Positions 1-7,096 of a stretch of 64,000 nucleotides of DNA are shown here, piece after piece. The translations under genes and the position numbers were made by a program. The notes beneath the pieces were generated by a model. The model made no database searches and was not told the origin of the DNA. It saw only the letters and a list, made by a program, of their open reading frames with translations. Location: positions 186,001 through 250,000 of the forward strand of contig NZ_VIGX01000006.1 of the NCBI RefSeq assembly GCF_007858475.1, read 5' to 3'. How positions within the stretch are numbered: the stretch's first letter is position 1; each line of letters starts with the position of its first letter. This DNA is from Tsukamurella conjunctivitidis (lineage in GTDB: Bacteria > Actinomycetota > Actinomycetes > Mycobacteriales > Mycobacteriaceae).

Positions 1-232
1 TGAAGCCGCAGAGCATGAGGACGACGCCCACGGTGCCGGCGATCACCGCCAGCGCGCCGCTGCCGAAGGCGACCTCGGCCAGGACACGCCCGACCTCCTT
101 CGGGTAGCGCCGCAACGACTGCGGGATGAAGCCGATCGACCGCGCGTAGAAGGACATCTGCTCACCGGCACCGTCGAGCACCTTGAGCGGGGCCGCGGCG
201 GCCCGGCGGGCCCTATTGGTGAAGTTCGTCAT
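1..232 (-). CDS. YrbE-family (MlaE/DUF140) permease, second subunit, N-terminal part
   Basis: Partial gene: the first 77 codons are present and the rest lies beyond position 1. YrbE proteins are the inner-membrane permeases of Mce lipid importers; each mce operon normally begins yrbEA-yrbEB followed by mceA-F. The visible N-terminus has an amphipathic lead-in ending in RSIGFIPQSLRRYPKEV and then a hydrophobic segment from about residue 57, as in the family. The ATG at 232-230 follows the TAG of the upstream permease by 3 bases, so the two are translationally coupled. The mce genes themselves are expected just outside the window. Which lipid is imported cannot be told. Confidence 0.85.
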   Translation of the reverse strand, partial: MTNFTNRARRAAAAPLKVLDGAGEQMSFYARSIGFIPQSLRRYPKEVGRVLAEVAFGSGALAVIAGTVGVVLMLCGF

Positions 233-235
233 GGT

Positions 236-1039
236 CTACGAGCCCTTCGCCGGGACGATCTGCAGGTACACCGCGGTGAGGATGATGTTCGCGAAGAACA
301 GCAGCAGGAAGGTGATCACCACGGACTGGTTCACGGCGTCGCCGACGCCCTTCGGGCCACTGCCCGGGTTGAGGCCCTTGTAGGCGGCCACGACGCCGGC
401 GATGAGGCCGAAGACGAGCGCCTTGAGCTCCCCGACCAGCAGATCCGGAAGCTGGGCCAGCGCGGAGAAGGAGGCGAGGTAGGCACCCGGGGTGCCGTGC
501 TGCAGGACCACGTTGAAGAAGTAGCCGCCCACGACGCCGACCACCGAGACCAGTCCGTTGAGGAAGGCACTCACGAGCATCATCCCGAGGACCCGGGGTA
601 CGACCAGGCGATGCACGGGGTCGATACCGAGCACCTCCATCGCCGCGATCTCCTCGCGGACGGTGCGTGCGCCGAGGTCGGCGCACACCGCGCTGCCGGC
701 GGCGCCGGCCACGAGGAGGGCAGTGACCACCGGCGCGCCCTGCTGGACGACGGCGAGGACGCTCGCGGCACCGGTGAAGCTCTCGGCGCCCAGCTGGCCG
801 ATGAGCGAACCGGTCTGCAGGGAGACGATCGCGCCGAAGGGGACGGCCACCAGCGCCGTCGGCAGGATGGTCACGCTCGCGATGAACCAGGACTGCTCGA
901 TGAACTCGCGGAACTGGAAGGGGCGCCGGAAGGTGTTGCGGACGATGCTCGCGAACAGCTGGAAGATCATGCCCACCTGGGTGAGCGCGGAGACGCTGCC
1001 CTGCGCGACCTTGGTGACGCCGGATTGAATGATCGACAC
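236..1039 (-). CDS. YrbE-family (MlaE/DUF140) permease, first subunit of an mce operon
   Basis: A 267-residue integral membrane protein, the usual length for YrbE-A proteins. It forms the membrane channel of an Mce lipid transporter with the next subunit and an MceG-type ATPase. Hydrophobic segments lie near residues 50-75, 95-120, 150-175, 205-220 and 240-262. The cytoplasmic loop EEIAAMEVLGIDP, about residues 129-141, is the conserved coupling helix of MlaE/YrbE permeases that contacts the ATPase. It is first in its operon; the leader upstream to about position 1400 is non-coding on this strand. Start: first ATG of the frame giving the normal family N-terminus, though no strong ribosome site is visible. 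Confidence 0.88.
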   Translation of the reverse strand: MSIIQSGVTKVAQGSVSALTQVGMIFQLFASIVRNTFRRPFQFREFIEQSWFIASVTILPTALVAVPFGAIVSLQTGSLIGQLGAESFTGAASVLAVVQQGAPVVTALLVAGAAGSAVCADLGARTVREEIAAMEVLGIDPVHRLVVPRVLGMMLVSAFLNGLVSVVGVVGGYFFNVVLQHGTPGAYLASFSALAQLPDLLVGELKALVFGLIAGVVAAYKGLNPGSGPKGVGDAVNQSVVITFLLLFFANIILTAVYLQIVPAKGS

Positions 1040-1494
1040 GGGCCCTCACACTGCTAGCTGCACGGAAGTATCCCGGGGAGCCGAGACCGCCGTGCCCCGA
1101 ACCTCCTCGGAGCAGGGGTAGATTAGCTCCTGCCCATGCCGAACCACACGTTCGTTCTGTGATGGGATCCCGAACTGCGCGGGGCCGGCCGGAGGTGGAG
1201 CGGGCGGCACCGCGGGGCTGTGATGGTGCACTCGCCGGCGGCCTCCGCTCTCGCCGCGCCGGGATCCGCTCGCCGGTTCCCCTCTGACCTGCTGGATCAT
1301 GCGGCGTGATCGCACCGTTCGTGGCGGGCGTCGACGGCCGGCGGCGGCGCGCCCCCGACGGTGCTGCCGGCCCTCGGCGCGCGTGCCGCGATGTGCTCGA
1401 CGTCACAATGGATCTTTACGTGTGAGTAAGATCATTGCCGAAGCCTGTGCCGGCGCCGATGTTTGAACCGTTCGCGGGGCGGCTACCCGAAGGT
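1040..1494. other. Intergenic region between the mce operon and the stress island
   Basis: About 450 bases without a supportable gene. It separates the leftward mce operon from the rightward flavodoxin-like gene and must hold both promoters. The only signal I can place is the SigF/SigB-type promoter at 1461-1486. Open frames here have shadow-type arginine/proline-rich composition and no recognisable domain. Confidence 0.6.
1461..1486 (+). promoter_or_regulatory. SigF/SigB-type promoter (GTTT-N16-GGCTAC), one mismatch
   Basis: GTTT at 1461-1464 and GGCTAC at 1481-1486 with a 16-base spacer match the actinobacterial SigF/SigB pattern except for one base in the -10. The -10 ends 8 bases before the ATG at 1495, so the transcript would be nearly leaderless. 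This is the weakest of nine such sites in the island. Confidence 0.5.
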
Positions 1495-2100
1495 ATGACT
1501 TCAGCACTCGCGATCATCTGCACTCTCACACCCTCGCCGTCCGCGTCGAGCAGTGAAGTCCTCGCCCGGCAGGTTCTGGAGGAGCTCGACCGACACGGCG
1601 TCTCCGGTGAGGCCGTCCGCGCGGTGGACCACGACATCAGGCCCGGGGTGCAGCGCGACATGGGTGAGGGCGATCAGTGGCCGGAGGTGCTCGAGCGGGT
1701 TCGCGCGGCCGACATCGTGCTCCTCGCCACGCCCACCTGGCTCGGGCACATGTCCAGCGTCGCCCAGCGGGTTCTCGAGCGACTCGATGCGGAGCTGTCC
1801 GAGACCGACGACGAGGGGCGCCCCGCCATGCTCGGCAAGGTGGCGATGTGCGCCGTCGTCGGCAACGAGGACGGGGCGCACAAGATCATCGCGGACGTGT
1901 TCGGCGCGCTGGGCGATATCGGCTTCACCGTGCCCGCGCAGGGTGCCACGTACTGGAACGACGAGGCGATGGGCGGCCGCGATTACAAGGATCTCGAACG
2001 TACCCCGGACGCGGTCGCCACGACCACGGCCAACGCGGCACGCAACGCGGCGCACCTCGCCGCTCTCGTGAGTCGCTCGCCCTACCCGCCGTACCGCTGA
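1495..2100 (+). CDS. Flavodoxin-like NAD(P)H-dependent FMN reductase family protein
   Basis: A 201-residue protein with a flavodoxin-like fold. It opens with MTSALAIICTLTPSPSASSS, a strand and phosphate-loop arrangement for FMN, has TPTWLGHMSS at about residues 77-86 (flavin-ring loop), and later CAVVGNEDG. Members reduce quinones, azo compounds or flavins; the substrate is unknown. An in-frame ATG lies 60 bases upstream, but 1495 is preferred because the fold begins there, GAAGG lies just upstream, and a SigF-type -10 lies 8 bases before it. It is followed at 66 bases by Dps, which has no clear promoter of its own and may be reached by read-through. Confidence 0.75.
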   Translation: MTSALAIICTLTPSPSASSSEVLARQVLEELDRHGVSGEAVRAVDHDIRPGVQRDMGEGDQWPEVLERVRAADIVLLATPTWLGHMSSVAQRVLERLDAELSETDDEGRPAMLGKVAMCAVVGNEDGAHKIIADVFGALGDIGFTVPAQGATYWNDEAMGGRDYKDLERTPDAVATTTANAARNAAHLAALVSRSPYPPYR

Positions 2101-2122
2101 GGCATCAGGCGGATCGGAAACA

Positions 2123-2144
2123 CCCACCGCCGATCTTCGGTGGG
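2123..2144 (+). terminator. Stem-loop between flavodoxin-like gene and dps
   Basis: A 7-base inverted repeat (CCCACCG / CGGTGGG) with an 8-base loop lies between the two genes. There is no T-tract, so it may be a weak terminator, an attenuator or a processing site in a two-gene transcript. Confidence 0.4.
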
Positions 2145-2166
2145 ACGACGGAAAGGAAGCACACCG

Positions 2167-2700
2167 ATGACCACATTCGACGAGAACGTCCCCGCCACTG
2201 TCGAGTTCAGCGTTCCGGGCCTCGTCGCAGCCGACGCCGATGAGCTCGTCGGCCTCCTGCAGGACCGTCTGACCGCGCTGGTGGACCTGGCGCTGACCCT
2301 CAAACACGTGCATTGGAACGTGGTCGGACCGCATTTCATCGCCGCTCACCACATGGTGGACGACCACGTCGGGACGGTGCGCCGCATGGTGGACGAGACG
2401 GCCGAACGGATCGCCGCGCTGGGGGGCGTCCCTCGCGGCACTCCCGGCGCCGTGGTCACCCAACGGAATTGGGACGACTACCCGGTGGACAGGGCCGATA
2501 CCGTCGCTCACATGACCGCGCTCGACGCGGTCTACGTCGGTGTGATCGAGTCGTACCGGGCCGCCGTCTCCGCGAGCGCGGATCGCGACCCCATGACCCA
2601 GGACATGCTGATCGACCACTGCCGTGCGCTGGAACAGCTGCACTGGATGGTGCGTGCGCATCTCGAAGGCGAGAACGGAGAGATCGGCCGCACGCCGTAA
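2167..2700 (+). CDS. dps: Dps-family ferritin-like DNA-protecting protein
   Basis: A 177-residue Dps/MrgA-type mini-ferritin. Dps forms a 12-mer that oxidises Fe(II) with peroxide, stores iron and can coat DNA. The ferroxidase signature is present: KHVHWNVVGPHF at about residues 50-61, H and D in AHHMVDDHVG, and the E of VDETAERIAALGG. The start at 2167 has GAAAGGAAG 7 bases upstream; an in-frame ATG at 2140 lies in the stem-loop and would add nine unlikely residues. A strong stem-loop follows at 2716-2747. It sits in the SigF-type stress island, as Dps often does in actinobacteria. Confidence 0.93.
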   Translation: MTTFDENVPATVEFSVPGLVAADADELVGLLQDRLTALVDLALTLKHVHWNVVGPHFIAAHHMVDDHVGTVRRMVDETAERIAALGGVPRGTPGAVVTQRNWDDYPVDRADTVAHMTALDAVYVGVIESYRAAVSASADRDPMTQDMLIDHCRALEQLHWMVRAHLEGENGEIGRTP

Positions 2701-2715
2701 CGGTGCAGCGGAGCG

Positions 2716-2747
2716 CACCGCCCCGGGGAGATCTCCCCGGGGCGGTG
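2716..2747. terminator. Bidirectional terminator between dps and the CDGSH gene
   Basis: A 14-base perfect inverted repeat (CACCGCCCCGGGGA / TCCCCGGGGCGGTG) with a 4-base loop lies between the 3' ends of dps and the convergent CDGSH gene. It is a typical high-GC terminator without a T-run and can serve both directions. Confidence 0.8.
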
Positions 2748-2801
2748 TCCGTTCCGCGCGCAGTGCGCGTGCGCCGGAAGCGGATGGTCGGCCGGCGCGA
2801 A

Positions 2802-3059
2802 TCACGTCGTTCCCGGTCCGCTCGCCGCCGGTCCGCGTGAGCGTCGCCTACGGTGACTGCTGTCGCACAGCGGCGGGATCCGGGAGCCGCCGCAGGCGCA
2901 CAGCGCGACGACGAAGCGGTCGCAGGTCCGCGGTGTGCCGTCGGCGCCGAGAACCTCGACCGGGCCCTCGACCAGGATGGGCCCGCCGGGAACGACGCGC
3001 ACGCGGCGGCGGCGCTCTGCGGTCGTGCGGGGCTCTCCATCGGACTGCGCGGCGGTCAT
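2802..3059 (-). CDS. CDGSH iron-sulfur domain protein
   Basis: A small 85-residue protein with a CDGSH motif: C-A-C-G-G-S followed by IPPLCDSSH, giving the three cysteines and one histidine that ligate a [2Fe-2S] cluster in mitoNEET-type proteins. The N-terminal half reads PGGPILVEGPVEVL, which is usual before the motif in bacterial members. These proteins are thought to act in iron, cluster or redox handling. It starts with ATG overlapping the TGA of the upstream methyltransferase (ATGA), so the two are co-translated from the SigF-type promoter at 3902-3927. A basic Arg/Ser-rich tail follows the motif. Confidence 0.85.
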   Translation of the reverse strand: MTAAQSDGEPRTTAERRRRVRVVPGGPILVEGPVEVLGADGTPRTCDRFVVALCACGGSRIPPLCDSSHRRRRSRGPAASGPGTT

Positions 3060-3832
3060 GAGGCACCGACCGGGCGGTGTGCGCGGACGACGACGATCTC
3101 CTCGAGGCGGCAGTCGGGGGGAATCGCGCCGGCGCGGCGCAGCAGGTCGCGCCGCGCCAGCAGCACGGGGCCGAAGGGTATCGCCCGGCGGCGTACCACG
3201 TCGGCGACGAATCCCGATTCGCGCAAGACGGCGAGGGTTCGATCGCAGCCCGCGAAGGCGGACTGCACGATCAACGCGGTACCGGTCGGCGACAGGAGGT
3301 CATCGAACCGGCCGCAGACCACATCGAGTACGGCACGGCCGTCGGGGCCGGCGTTCCAGGCCTCGACGGGGCCCTCCGCGGCTCCCCGGAGATTCTCCGC
3401 CCCGACGGGCGTCGGCACGTACGGGGGGTTACAGGTGATGACGTCGAAGGCGAGCGTCGAGCTGAACTCGGCCACATCGGCGAGGTGCACGTCGACGTCG
3501 ACTCCCGCACCGGTGCTGACCGCTCGCGCCGCGCGTACCGCGGCGGGCGATGAGTCGATCGCGGTGACGTGCGCGCCGCGCGCCGCGGCCTCCACGGCCA
3601 CGACCCCGGTGCCCGTGCAGAGGTCGAGCACGCGTGAACCCCGGACGGGGAGATCTCCCAGCGCCTCCATGAGGAGGAGGGTGTCGGCCTGGGGTAGGTA
3701 GACGTCGTCCGGCCCGGCGGCGGACCCGACTGCTTCCACTGGGCCGCTCCGCGGTATCCCGGGGCCGAAGGCACGTGGTGTACCGTCCCCGCCCCGGTCC
3801 GTTACGAGTACCGAACGGGTACTGCTCGACAT
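3056..3832 (-). CDS. HemK/PrmC-like class I methyltransferase
   Basis: A 258-residue SAM-dependent methyltransferase. The SAM-binding motif is VLDLCTGTGVVAVEAA (about residues 68-83), and TCNPPYVPTP (about 133-142) is the NPPY motif of N-methyltransferases that modify Gln/Asn or bases, as in PrmC/HemK. The PrmC N-terminal helical domain is absent, so this is an archaeal/eukaryotic-like HemK2 type rather than the release-factor enzyme; its target is unknown. Start chosen at 3832 because GGAAGGAG lies 6 bases upstream; an ATG 51 bases further up lacks such a site. It is coupled to a CDGSH gene and transcribed away from the metal oxidase at 4010 from back-to-back stress promoters. Confidence 0.8.
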   Translation of the reverse strand: MSSSTRSVLVTDRGGDGTPRAFGPGIPRSGPVEAVGSAAGPDDVYLPQADTLLLMEALGDLPVRGSRVLDLCTGTGVVAVEAAARGAHVTAIDSSPAAVRAARAVSTGAGVDVDVHLADVAEFSSTLAFDVITCNPPYVPTPVGAENLRGAAEGPVEAWNAGPDGRAVLDVVCGRFDDLLSPTGTALIVQSAFAGCDRTLAVLRESGFVADVVRRRAIPFGPVLLARRDLLRRAGAIPPDCRLEEIVVVRAHRPVGAS

Positions 3833-3901
3833 CGTCTCTCCTTCCGCCGGCGCGGTCGACGTCGAGCGCACCGGATGCTGCACTGCGGCTGACGATGCGG
3901 T

Positions 3902-3927
3902 CTACCCGCTGCCGTGCCCCGGTAAAC
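3902..3927 (-). promoter_or_regulatory. SigF/SigB-type promoter for the methyltransferase-CDGSH operon
   Basis: On the minus strand GTTT (3927-3924) and GGGTAG (3907-3902) are separated by 16 bases, matching GTTT-N15/16-GGGTA. The predicted leader to the ATG at 3832 is about 60 bases. It is back-to-back with the promoter at 3944-3970. Confidence 0.75.
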
Positions 3928-3943
3928 GCCGCACGCGTCCTGC

Positions 3944-3970
3944 GGTTTCGAGGAGGACCGAAGCGGGTAC
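3944..3970 (+). promoter_or_regulatory. SigF/SigB-type promoter for the haem-oxygenase-fold oxidase
   Basis: GGTTTC at 3944-3949, a 15-base spacer and GGGTAC at 3965-3970 are a full match to the SigF/SigB consensus. The ATG of the downstream gene is at 4010, giving a leader of about 33 bases. Confidence 0.8.
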
Positions 3971-4009
3971 CGGAACCGGGACGACGTCGACAGGAAGTGA
4001 TGGTGGAAC

Positions 4010-5026
4010 ATGACGCGGATCGCCGAGTCCGTGCGCAGCGGGCACGCGGTGCCGTTGCCCTCTGCGCGAGGGACGATCTCGCAGTGGGTGATCAACGCCC
4101 TGGAATCCGGCGACCCGGCTTCGGCGTCGGCGCCCGACATGACCGGGGTCGACGCCTGGTCCGACGATGCACAGCTGGCGCTCTTCATCTGCCAGGAGAT
4201 GCACTACCGCGGGTGGCGCGGGATCGACCCGGCCCTGGAATGGGATCCGTCGATCATCGCCGCCCGAGTGGCTCTCGAGAACGTCCTTCTCGCGGCGGTC
4301 GACCGGGAACTGGAGCCCCACTCCACGGCAGTATCCGCGGCCGACGCGCTCGAGGGACTGGCGCGCGACAGTCTGCGAGCCGGCGGCGCCGTGGAGCGTC
4401 TCCGGGGCGCCGCCGACGGGACTCGCTTCCGCGACTACTTCGCCGCTCGGTCGCTCTATCACCTCAAGGAGGCGGATCCCCACGCCTGGGTCATTCCCCG
4501 GCTCGCGCCGGCATCCAAGGCGCCGTTCGTGGCGGTCGAGTTCGACGAGTACGGTGCCGGTCGCGGCGAGGACGTCCACCAGTGCCTGTACGCGGACCTA
4601 CTCGAGGCGATGGGGATGGACCACGGCTATCTGGACTACCTGGACCGCGCACCGGCCGCGGCGATCGCTCCGGTGACGCTGATGAGCGCGTTCGGTCTCC
4701 GCCGTGCGGAAATGGGCGCTGCGATCGGGCATTTCGCGGCCACCGAGGTCACGTCGCCGCCGGGGTCCGCGCGCATGGTGGCGGCACTCGAGCGGATAGG
4801 AGCGCCGGAGCCGGCGATCCGGTTCTACCGTGAGCACGTGGAGGCCGACGCCGTGCATGAACTCGTGATGCGGCACGACGTCGTCGGCGCCATGATCGCC
4901 GCCGATCCGTGCAGCGAGCGCGACATCGTTCGTGGTATCGCAGCCTGGCGGTTGGCCGAGGACCGCCTCGACGACGCACTGCTCACCGCGTGGCGTGACG
5001 GGAAGACCCTCGTACGCGATCTGTGA
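4010..5026 (+). CDS. Haem-oxygenase-like iron-containing redox enzyme (HDO family)
   Basis: A 338-residue member of the iron-containing redox enzyme family (Haem_oxygenas_2, Pfam PF14518), whose studied relatives are diiron oxidases or oxygenases of the haem-oxygenase fold such as UndA, SznF and BesC. Likely metal ligands are E180 with H190, H241 with E246, and H276, D280 and H283 (EHVEADAVHE), the usual order for the fold. Residues 61-75 (CQEMHYRGWRGIDPA) are also typical. AGGAAG lies upstream, with a SigF-type promoter at 3944. It is divergent from a HemK-like methyltransferase and CDGSH operon and overlaps the next gene by one base. The substrate is unknown. Confidence 0.8.
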   Translation: MTRIAESVRSGHAVPLPSARGTISQWVINALESGDPASASAPDMTGVDAWSDDAQLALFICQEMHYRGWRGIDPALEWDPSIIAARVALENVLLAAVDRELEPHSTAVSAADALEGLARDSLRAGGAVERLRGAADGTRFRDYFAARSLYHLKEADPHAWVIPRLAPASKAPFVAVEFDEYGAGRGEDVHQCLYADLLEAMGMDHGYLDYLDRAPAAAIAPVTLMSAFGLRRAEMGAAIGHFAATEVTSPPGSARMVAALERIGAPEPAIRFYREHVEADAVHELVMRHDVVGAMIAADPCSERDIVRGIAAWRLAEDRLDDALLTAWRDGKTLVRDL

Positions 5027-5769
5027 TGAACATCGTCGTCTACATCCCCCTGATCGTCATTCCGCTGTTCGCCCTCGCCGTCGCGTGGAAACAGCTCACG
5101 TTGTCGCAAACCACCACGGGCGGTTACGGGCTGACCATCGGCGCGCGGCGCATCGAGCGGGTGCCCGGTGTGACGGCGGTCGGCGTCGCTCGTGACGACC
5201 AGTGGAACGCCGTCGAGTTCCGGATCGTCGCGCGCGGCCCGGGCACGTGGTACGACGTGGTCGGGACGGTGCTCCGGAGCGACGGACAGGACGTGGTGGT
5301 GGATCGCGTGCCGCGGCTGGACAACACGGCCGAGGCCGTCACTGCGACGATGCAGATACGCACCCGTGACCTGGATACCAGTTGGTTCGTGGTCGATTGG
5401 CTCGCACCTCGGGGTGCGGGGATCCGCAGAGAGGCCTATCGGATCCGCGTTCGCGGGACCGGCACCAGCCCGTCGCACGCTCGGAAGCGCGCGCTCCCGT
5501 CGCACGCGGCGGTCGCCCCGCTTCTCGACGATGAAGCGTTCGCGGTCCCGGATCTCGAGGAATGGCGCTGGGATCGCACCTGGAAGGCCCGCTACTGGCT
5601 GTGGTCCCTGCTCCCCGTTCGGTGGGAGCACATGCAGGCGGCGAGCGGGTGGACCGGACGTCTCGGTCGCCGATGGCTCCAGGCGGGCAGGTGGGAACCG
5701 GTGCATCCGCGGGAACCGGTACGGACCGGGTGGATGCCGGGGGTACCCGGCGGTGGAAGTGGCCGGTAG
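5026..5769 (+). CDS. Hypothetical protein with one N-terminal membrane segment
   Basis: A 247-residue protein I do not recognise. Residues 4-22 (VVYIPLIVIPLFALAVAWK) form one hydrophobic helix that could be a membrane anchor. The remainder is polar, with many Trp and Arg residues and a proline/glycine-rich end. Translation is coupled to the preceding oxidase: TGA at 5024-5026 overlaps the ATG at 5026 (a GTG at 5023 is an alternative). Being third from a stress promoter, it may be a membrane-bound partner of the oxidase, but nothing in the sequence shows this. Its end overlaps no gene; a new SigF-type promoter follows at 5784. Confidence 0.65.
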   Translation: MNIVVYIPLIVIPLFALAVAWKQLTLSQTTTGGYGLTIGARRIERVPGVTAVGVARDDQWNAVEFRIVARGPGTWYDVVGTVLRSDGQDVVVDRVPRLDNTAEAVTATMQIRTRDLDTSWFVVDWLAPRGAGIRREAYRIRVRGTGTSPSHARKRALPSHAAVAPLLDDEAFAVPDLEEWRWDRTWKARYWLWSLLPVRWEHMQAASGWTGRLGRRWLQAGRWEPVHPREPVRTGWMPGVPGGGSGR

Positions 5770-5783
5770 GTCCCGCCGAGCGT

Positions 5784-5809
5784 GTTTCGCTGCGTCCCGG
5801 AACGGGTAC
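5784..5809 (+). promoter_or_regulatory. SigF/SigB-type promoter for the DUF6098-type gene
   Basis: GTTT at 5784-5787, a 16-base spacer and GGGTAC at 5804-5809. It lies in the short gap after the upstream reading frame ends and about 50 bases before the GTG at 5860, so it is placed to drive that gene separately. Confidence 0.72.
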
Positions 5810-5859
5810 GGGCCGGATCGAGTCGGTGTTCGGGTCCTCGAACACGGAGGGGAGCGCTG

Positions 5860-6354
5860 GTGAGGGACGAGGTGCGAGGCGGAGGCCCGGACGAGGAGCC
5901 ACTGTTCGCCTGGCGAGGTGAGGAGCGCGAAGTCCCGGTCATCGGCGAGCTCGCGGCCCTGGTCCACGAGGTCGACGCACGACGCGTCCTGTACGTCCGC
6001 TACTCCGAGGGACCCGACGCCGATCGCCGGAACGGCCCGAGCCGGGACTACGAGGCCGAGTACGTCCTCCCCGGCCTGTCCGTCGCCACGCTCACACCGG
6101 AGCCGTGGTGGTCCCTTGAGACGCGGACCTGGGTGGTCCGTCGTGTCTGCACGTATCGCGAACTCGACGTCGCCGACAGGTACGCCTGGGTCCTGACGGG
6201 ACGGCAGGTCGGACGGGGACCGGACCACGAGCCCTTGGTGCGCTCCGTCAGCCCGGTCGGGCGGCTGACCCGAGCACTGATCGCCGAGGCGGCGACGGAG
6301 TACCGGCGACGCTTCGCGGCCGGGCGGGACTCGCGCGAGCAGATGCGTCGATGA
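5860..6354 (+). CDS. DUF6098-like hypothetical protein
   Basis: A 164-residue soluble protein resembling the DUF6098 family: RVLYVRYSEGPDAD, SRDYEAEYVLPGLSVATL, PEPWW and GRQVGRGPDHEPLV occur in the order I recall for that family. No catalytic motif is evident and function is unknown. The GTG at 5860 is chosen because GGAGGGGAG lies immediately upstream and the family similarity begins shortly after; an upstream ATG in frame would overlap the promoter at 5784-5809. The gene converges on the DUF6328-type gene with a gap of 10 bases. Confidence 0.7.
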   Translation: MRDEVRGGGPDEEPLFAWRGEEREVPVIGELAALVHEVDARRVLYVRYSEGPDADRRNGPSRDYEAEYVLPGLSVATLTPEPWWSLETRTWVVRRVCTYRELDVADRYAWVLTGRQVGRGPDHEPLVRSVSPVGRLTRALIAEAATEYRRRFAAGRDSREQMRR

Positions 6355-6364
6355 CGAGCCCGGC

Positions 6365-7096
6365 TCAACGCTCGGCCGGCGCCCCGGGACCGTGGCCGTA
6401 ACGCCGGAACAGGTGCCGGGGTAGCCACCACCAGAAGAAGCCCGCGCACGCGCCGCCGGCGATCGCTGCCATCGCGCCGATCAGCATCGACGTGGACCCC
6501 ACAGCAACGACGAGCGCCGCGGCTCCGGTGAGTGCGAGGCCCACGGCGCAGGTGCCGAGCAGCACCAGACGGTGCGTCGCGGTGACCACGACGGACAGAT
6601 TGTGTGTCCGGAACAGCATCCGGTGGAGCGCGATCGGTGTGAGGAAGACGATGACGGCGGCGAGCGACGCGGTCATGGTCAGGTAGTAGAGCACCCTGCA
6701 AGGAGTGCTCAGCGTCGCGAAGCGCGGCTGGAACGGCAGCACGAGGAGGTAGCCGGAGAGCAACTGCACACTCATCTGGAGCACTCGTACCTCCTGCAAC
6801 AGCGAGGTCCAGTTGCGGTCCAGTCGCTCCGTGGGGGTCTCGTTGCGCGCACGCAGGTTCCACGGCTGGTCCCGGTACGGCGAACCGGGATCGAAGTGCA
6901 CCGCTTCGGCGAGCTCGTCGCCGGGACCGTGCGCCGACGACGAGTCGCCTCCGTCGATCGCCCCATCGCCGCCGTGTGCGGCGCGCGGAGGGGAATCGAG
7001 TTCCTCGGCTCGGCGGCCCGTGCGATGGTCCCGCGGGTCCACAGGAACACGCTCAACCGGGGAGGGTTTCGCCGCCGATGGGTGCGAGGGTCTCAC
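6365..7096 (-). CDS. DUF6328-like membrane protein
   Basis: Up to 243 residues. After a low-complexity polar N-terminus of about 80 residues comes NETPTERLDRNWTSLLQEVRVLQMSVQLLSGYLLVLPFQ (split here as a short quotation of the start NETPTERLDRNW and the end LLVLPFQ), which is the opening of the DUF6328 family, and then four hydrophobic segments at about residues 104-122, 133-153, 173-190 and 196-220. Such genes are sometimes annotated as sodium:proton antiporter-like, without firm evidence. The ATG at 7096 lies 44 bases inside the upstream dehydrogenase gene; a GTG at 7042 just after that gene is a plausible alternative. Probably co-transcribed with it from the promoter at 7935-7960. Confidence 0.72.
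   Translation of the reverse strand: MRPSHPSAAKPSPVERVPVDPRDHRTGRRAEELDSPPRAAHGGDGAIDGGDSSSAHGPGDELAEAVHFDPGSPYRDQPWNLRARNETPTERLDRNWTSLLQEVRVLQMSVQLLSGYLLVLPFQPRFATLSTPCRVLYYLTMTASLAAVIVFLTPIALHRMLFRTHNLSVVVTATHRLVLLGTCAVGLALTGAAALVVAVGSTSMLIGAMAAIAGGACAGFFWWWLPRHLFRRYGHGPGAPAER

Noticed and set aside
1117-1140. GGGTAG at about 1117 as a stress promoter
   Set aside because: No GTTT lies 15-17 bases upstream and it points to no gene on that strand.
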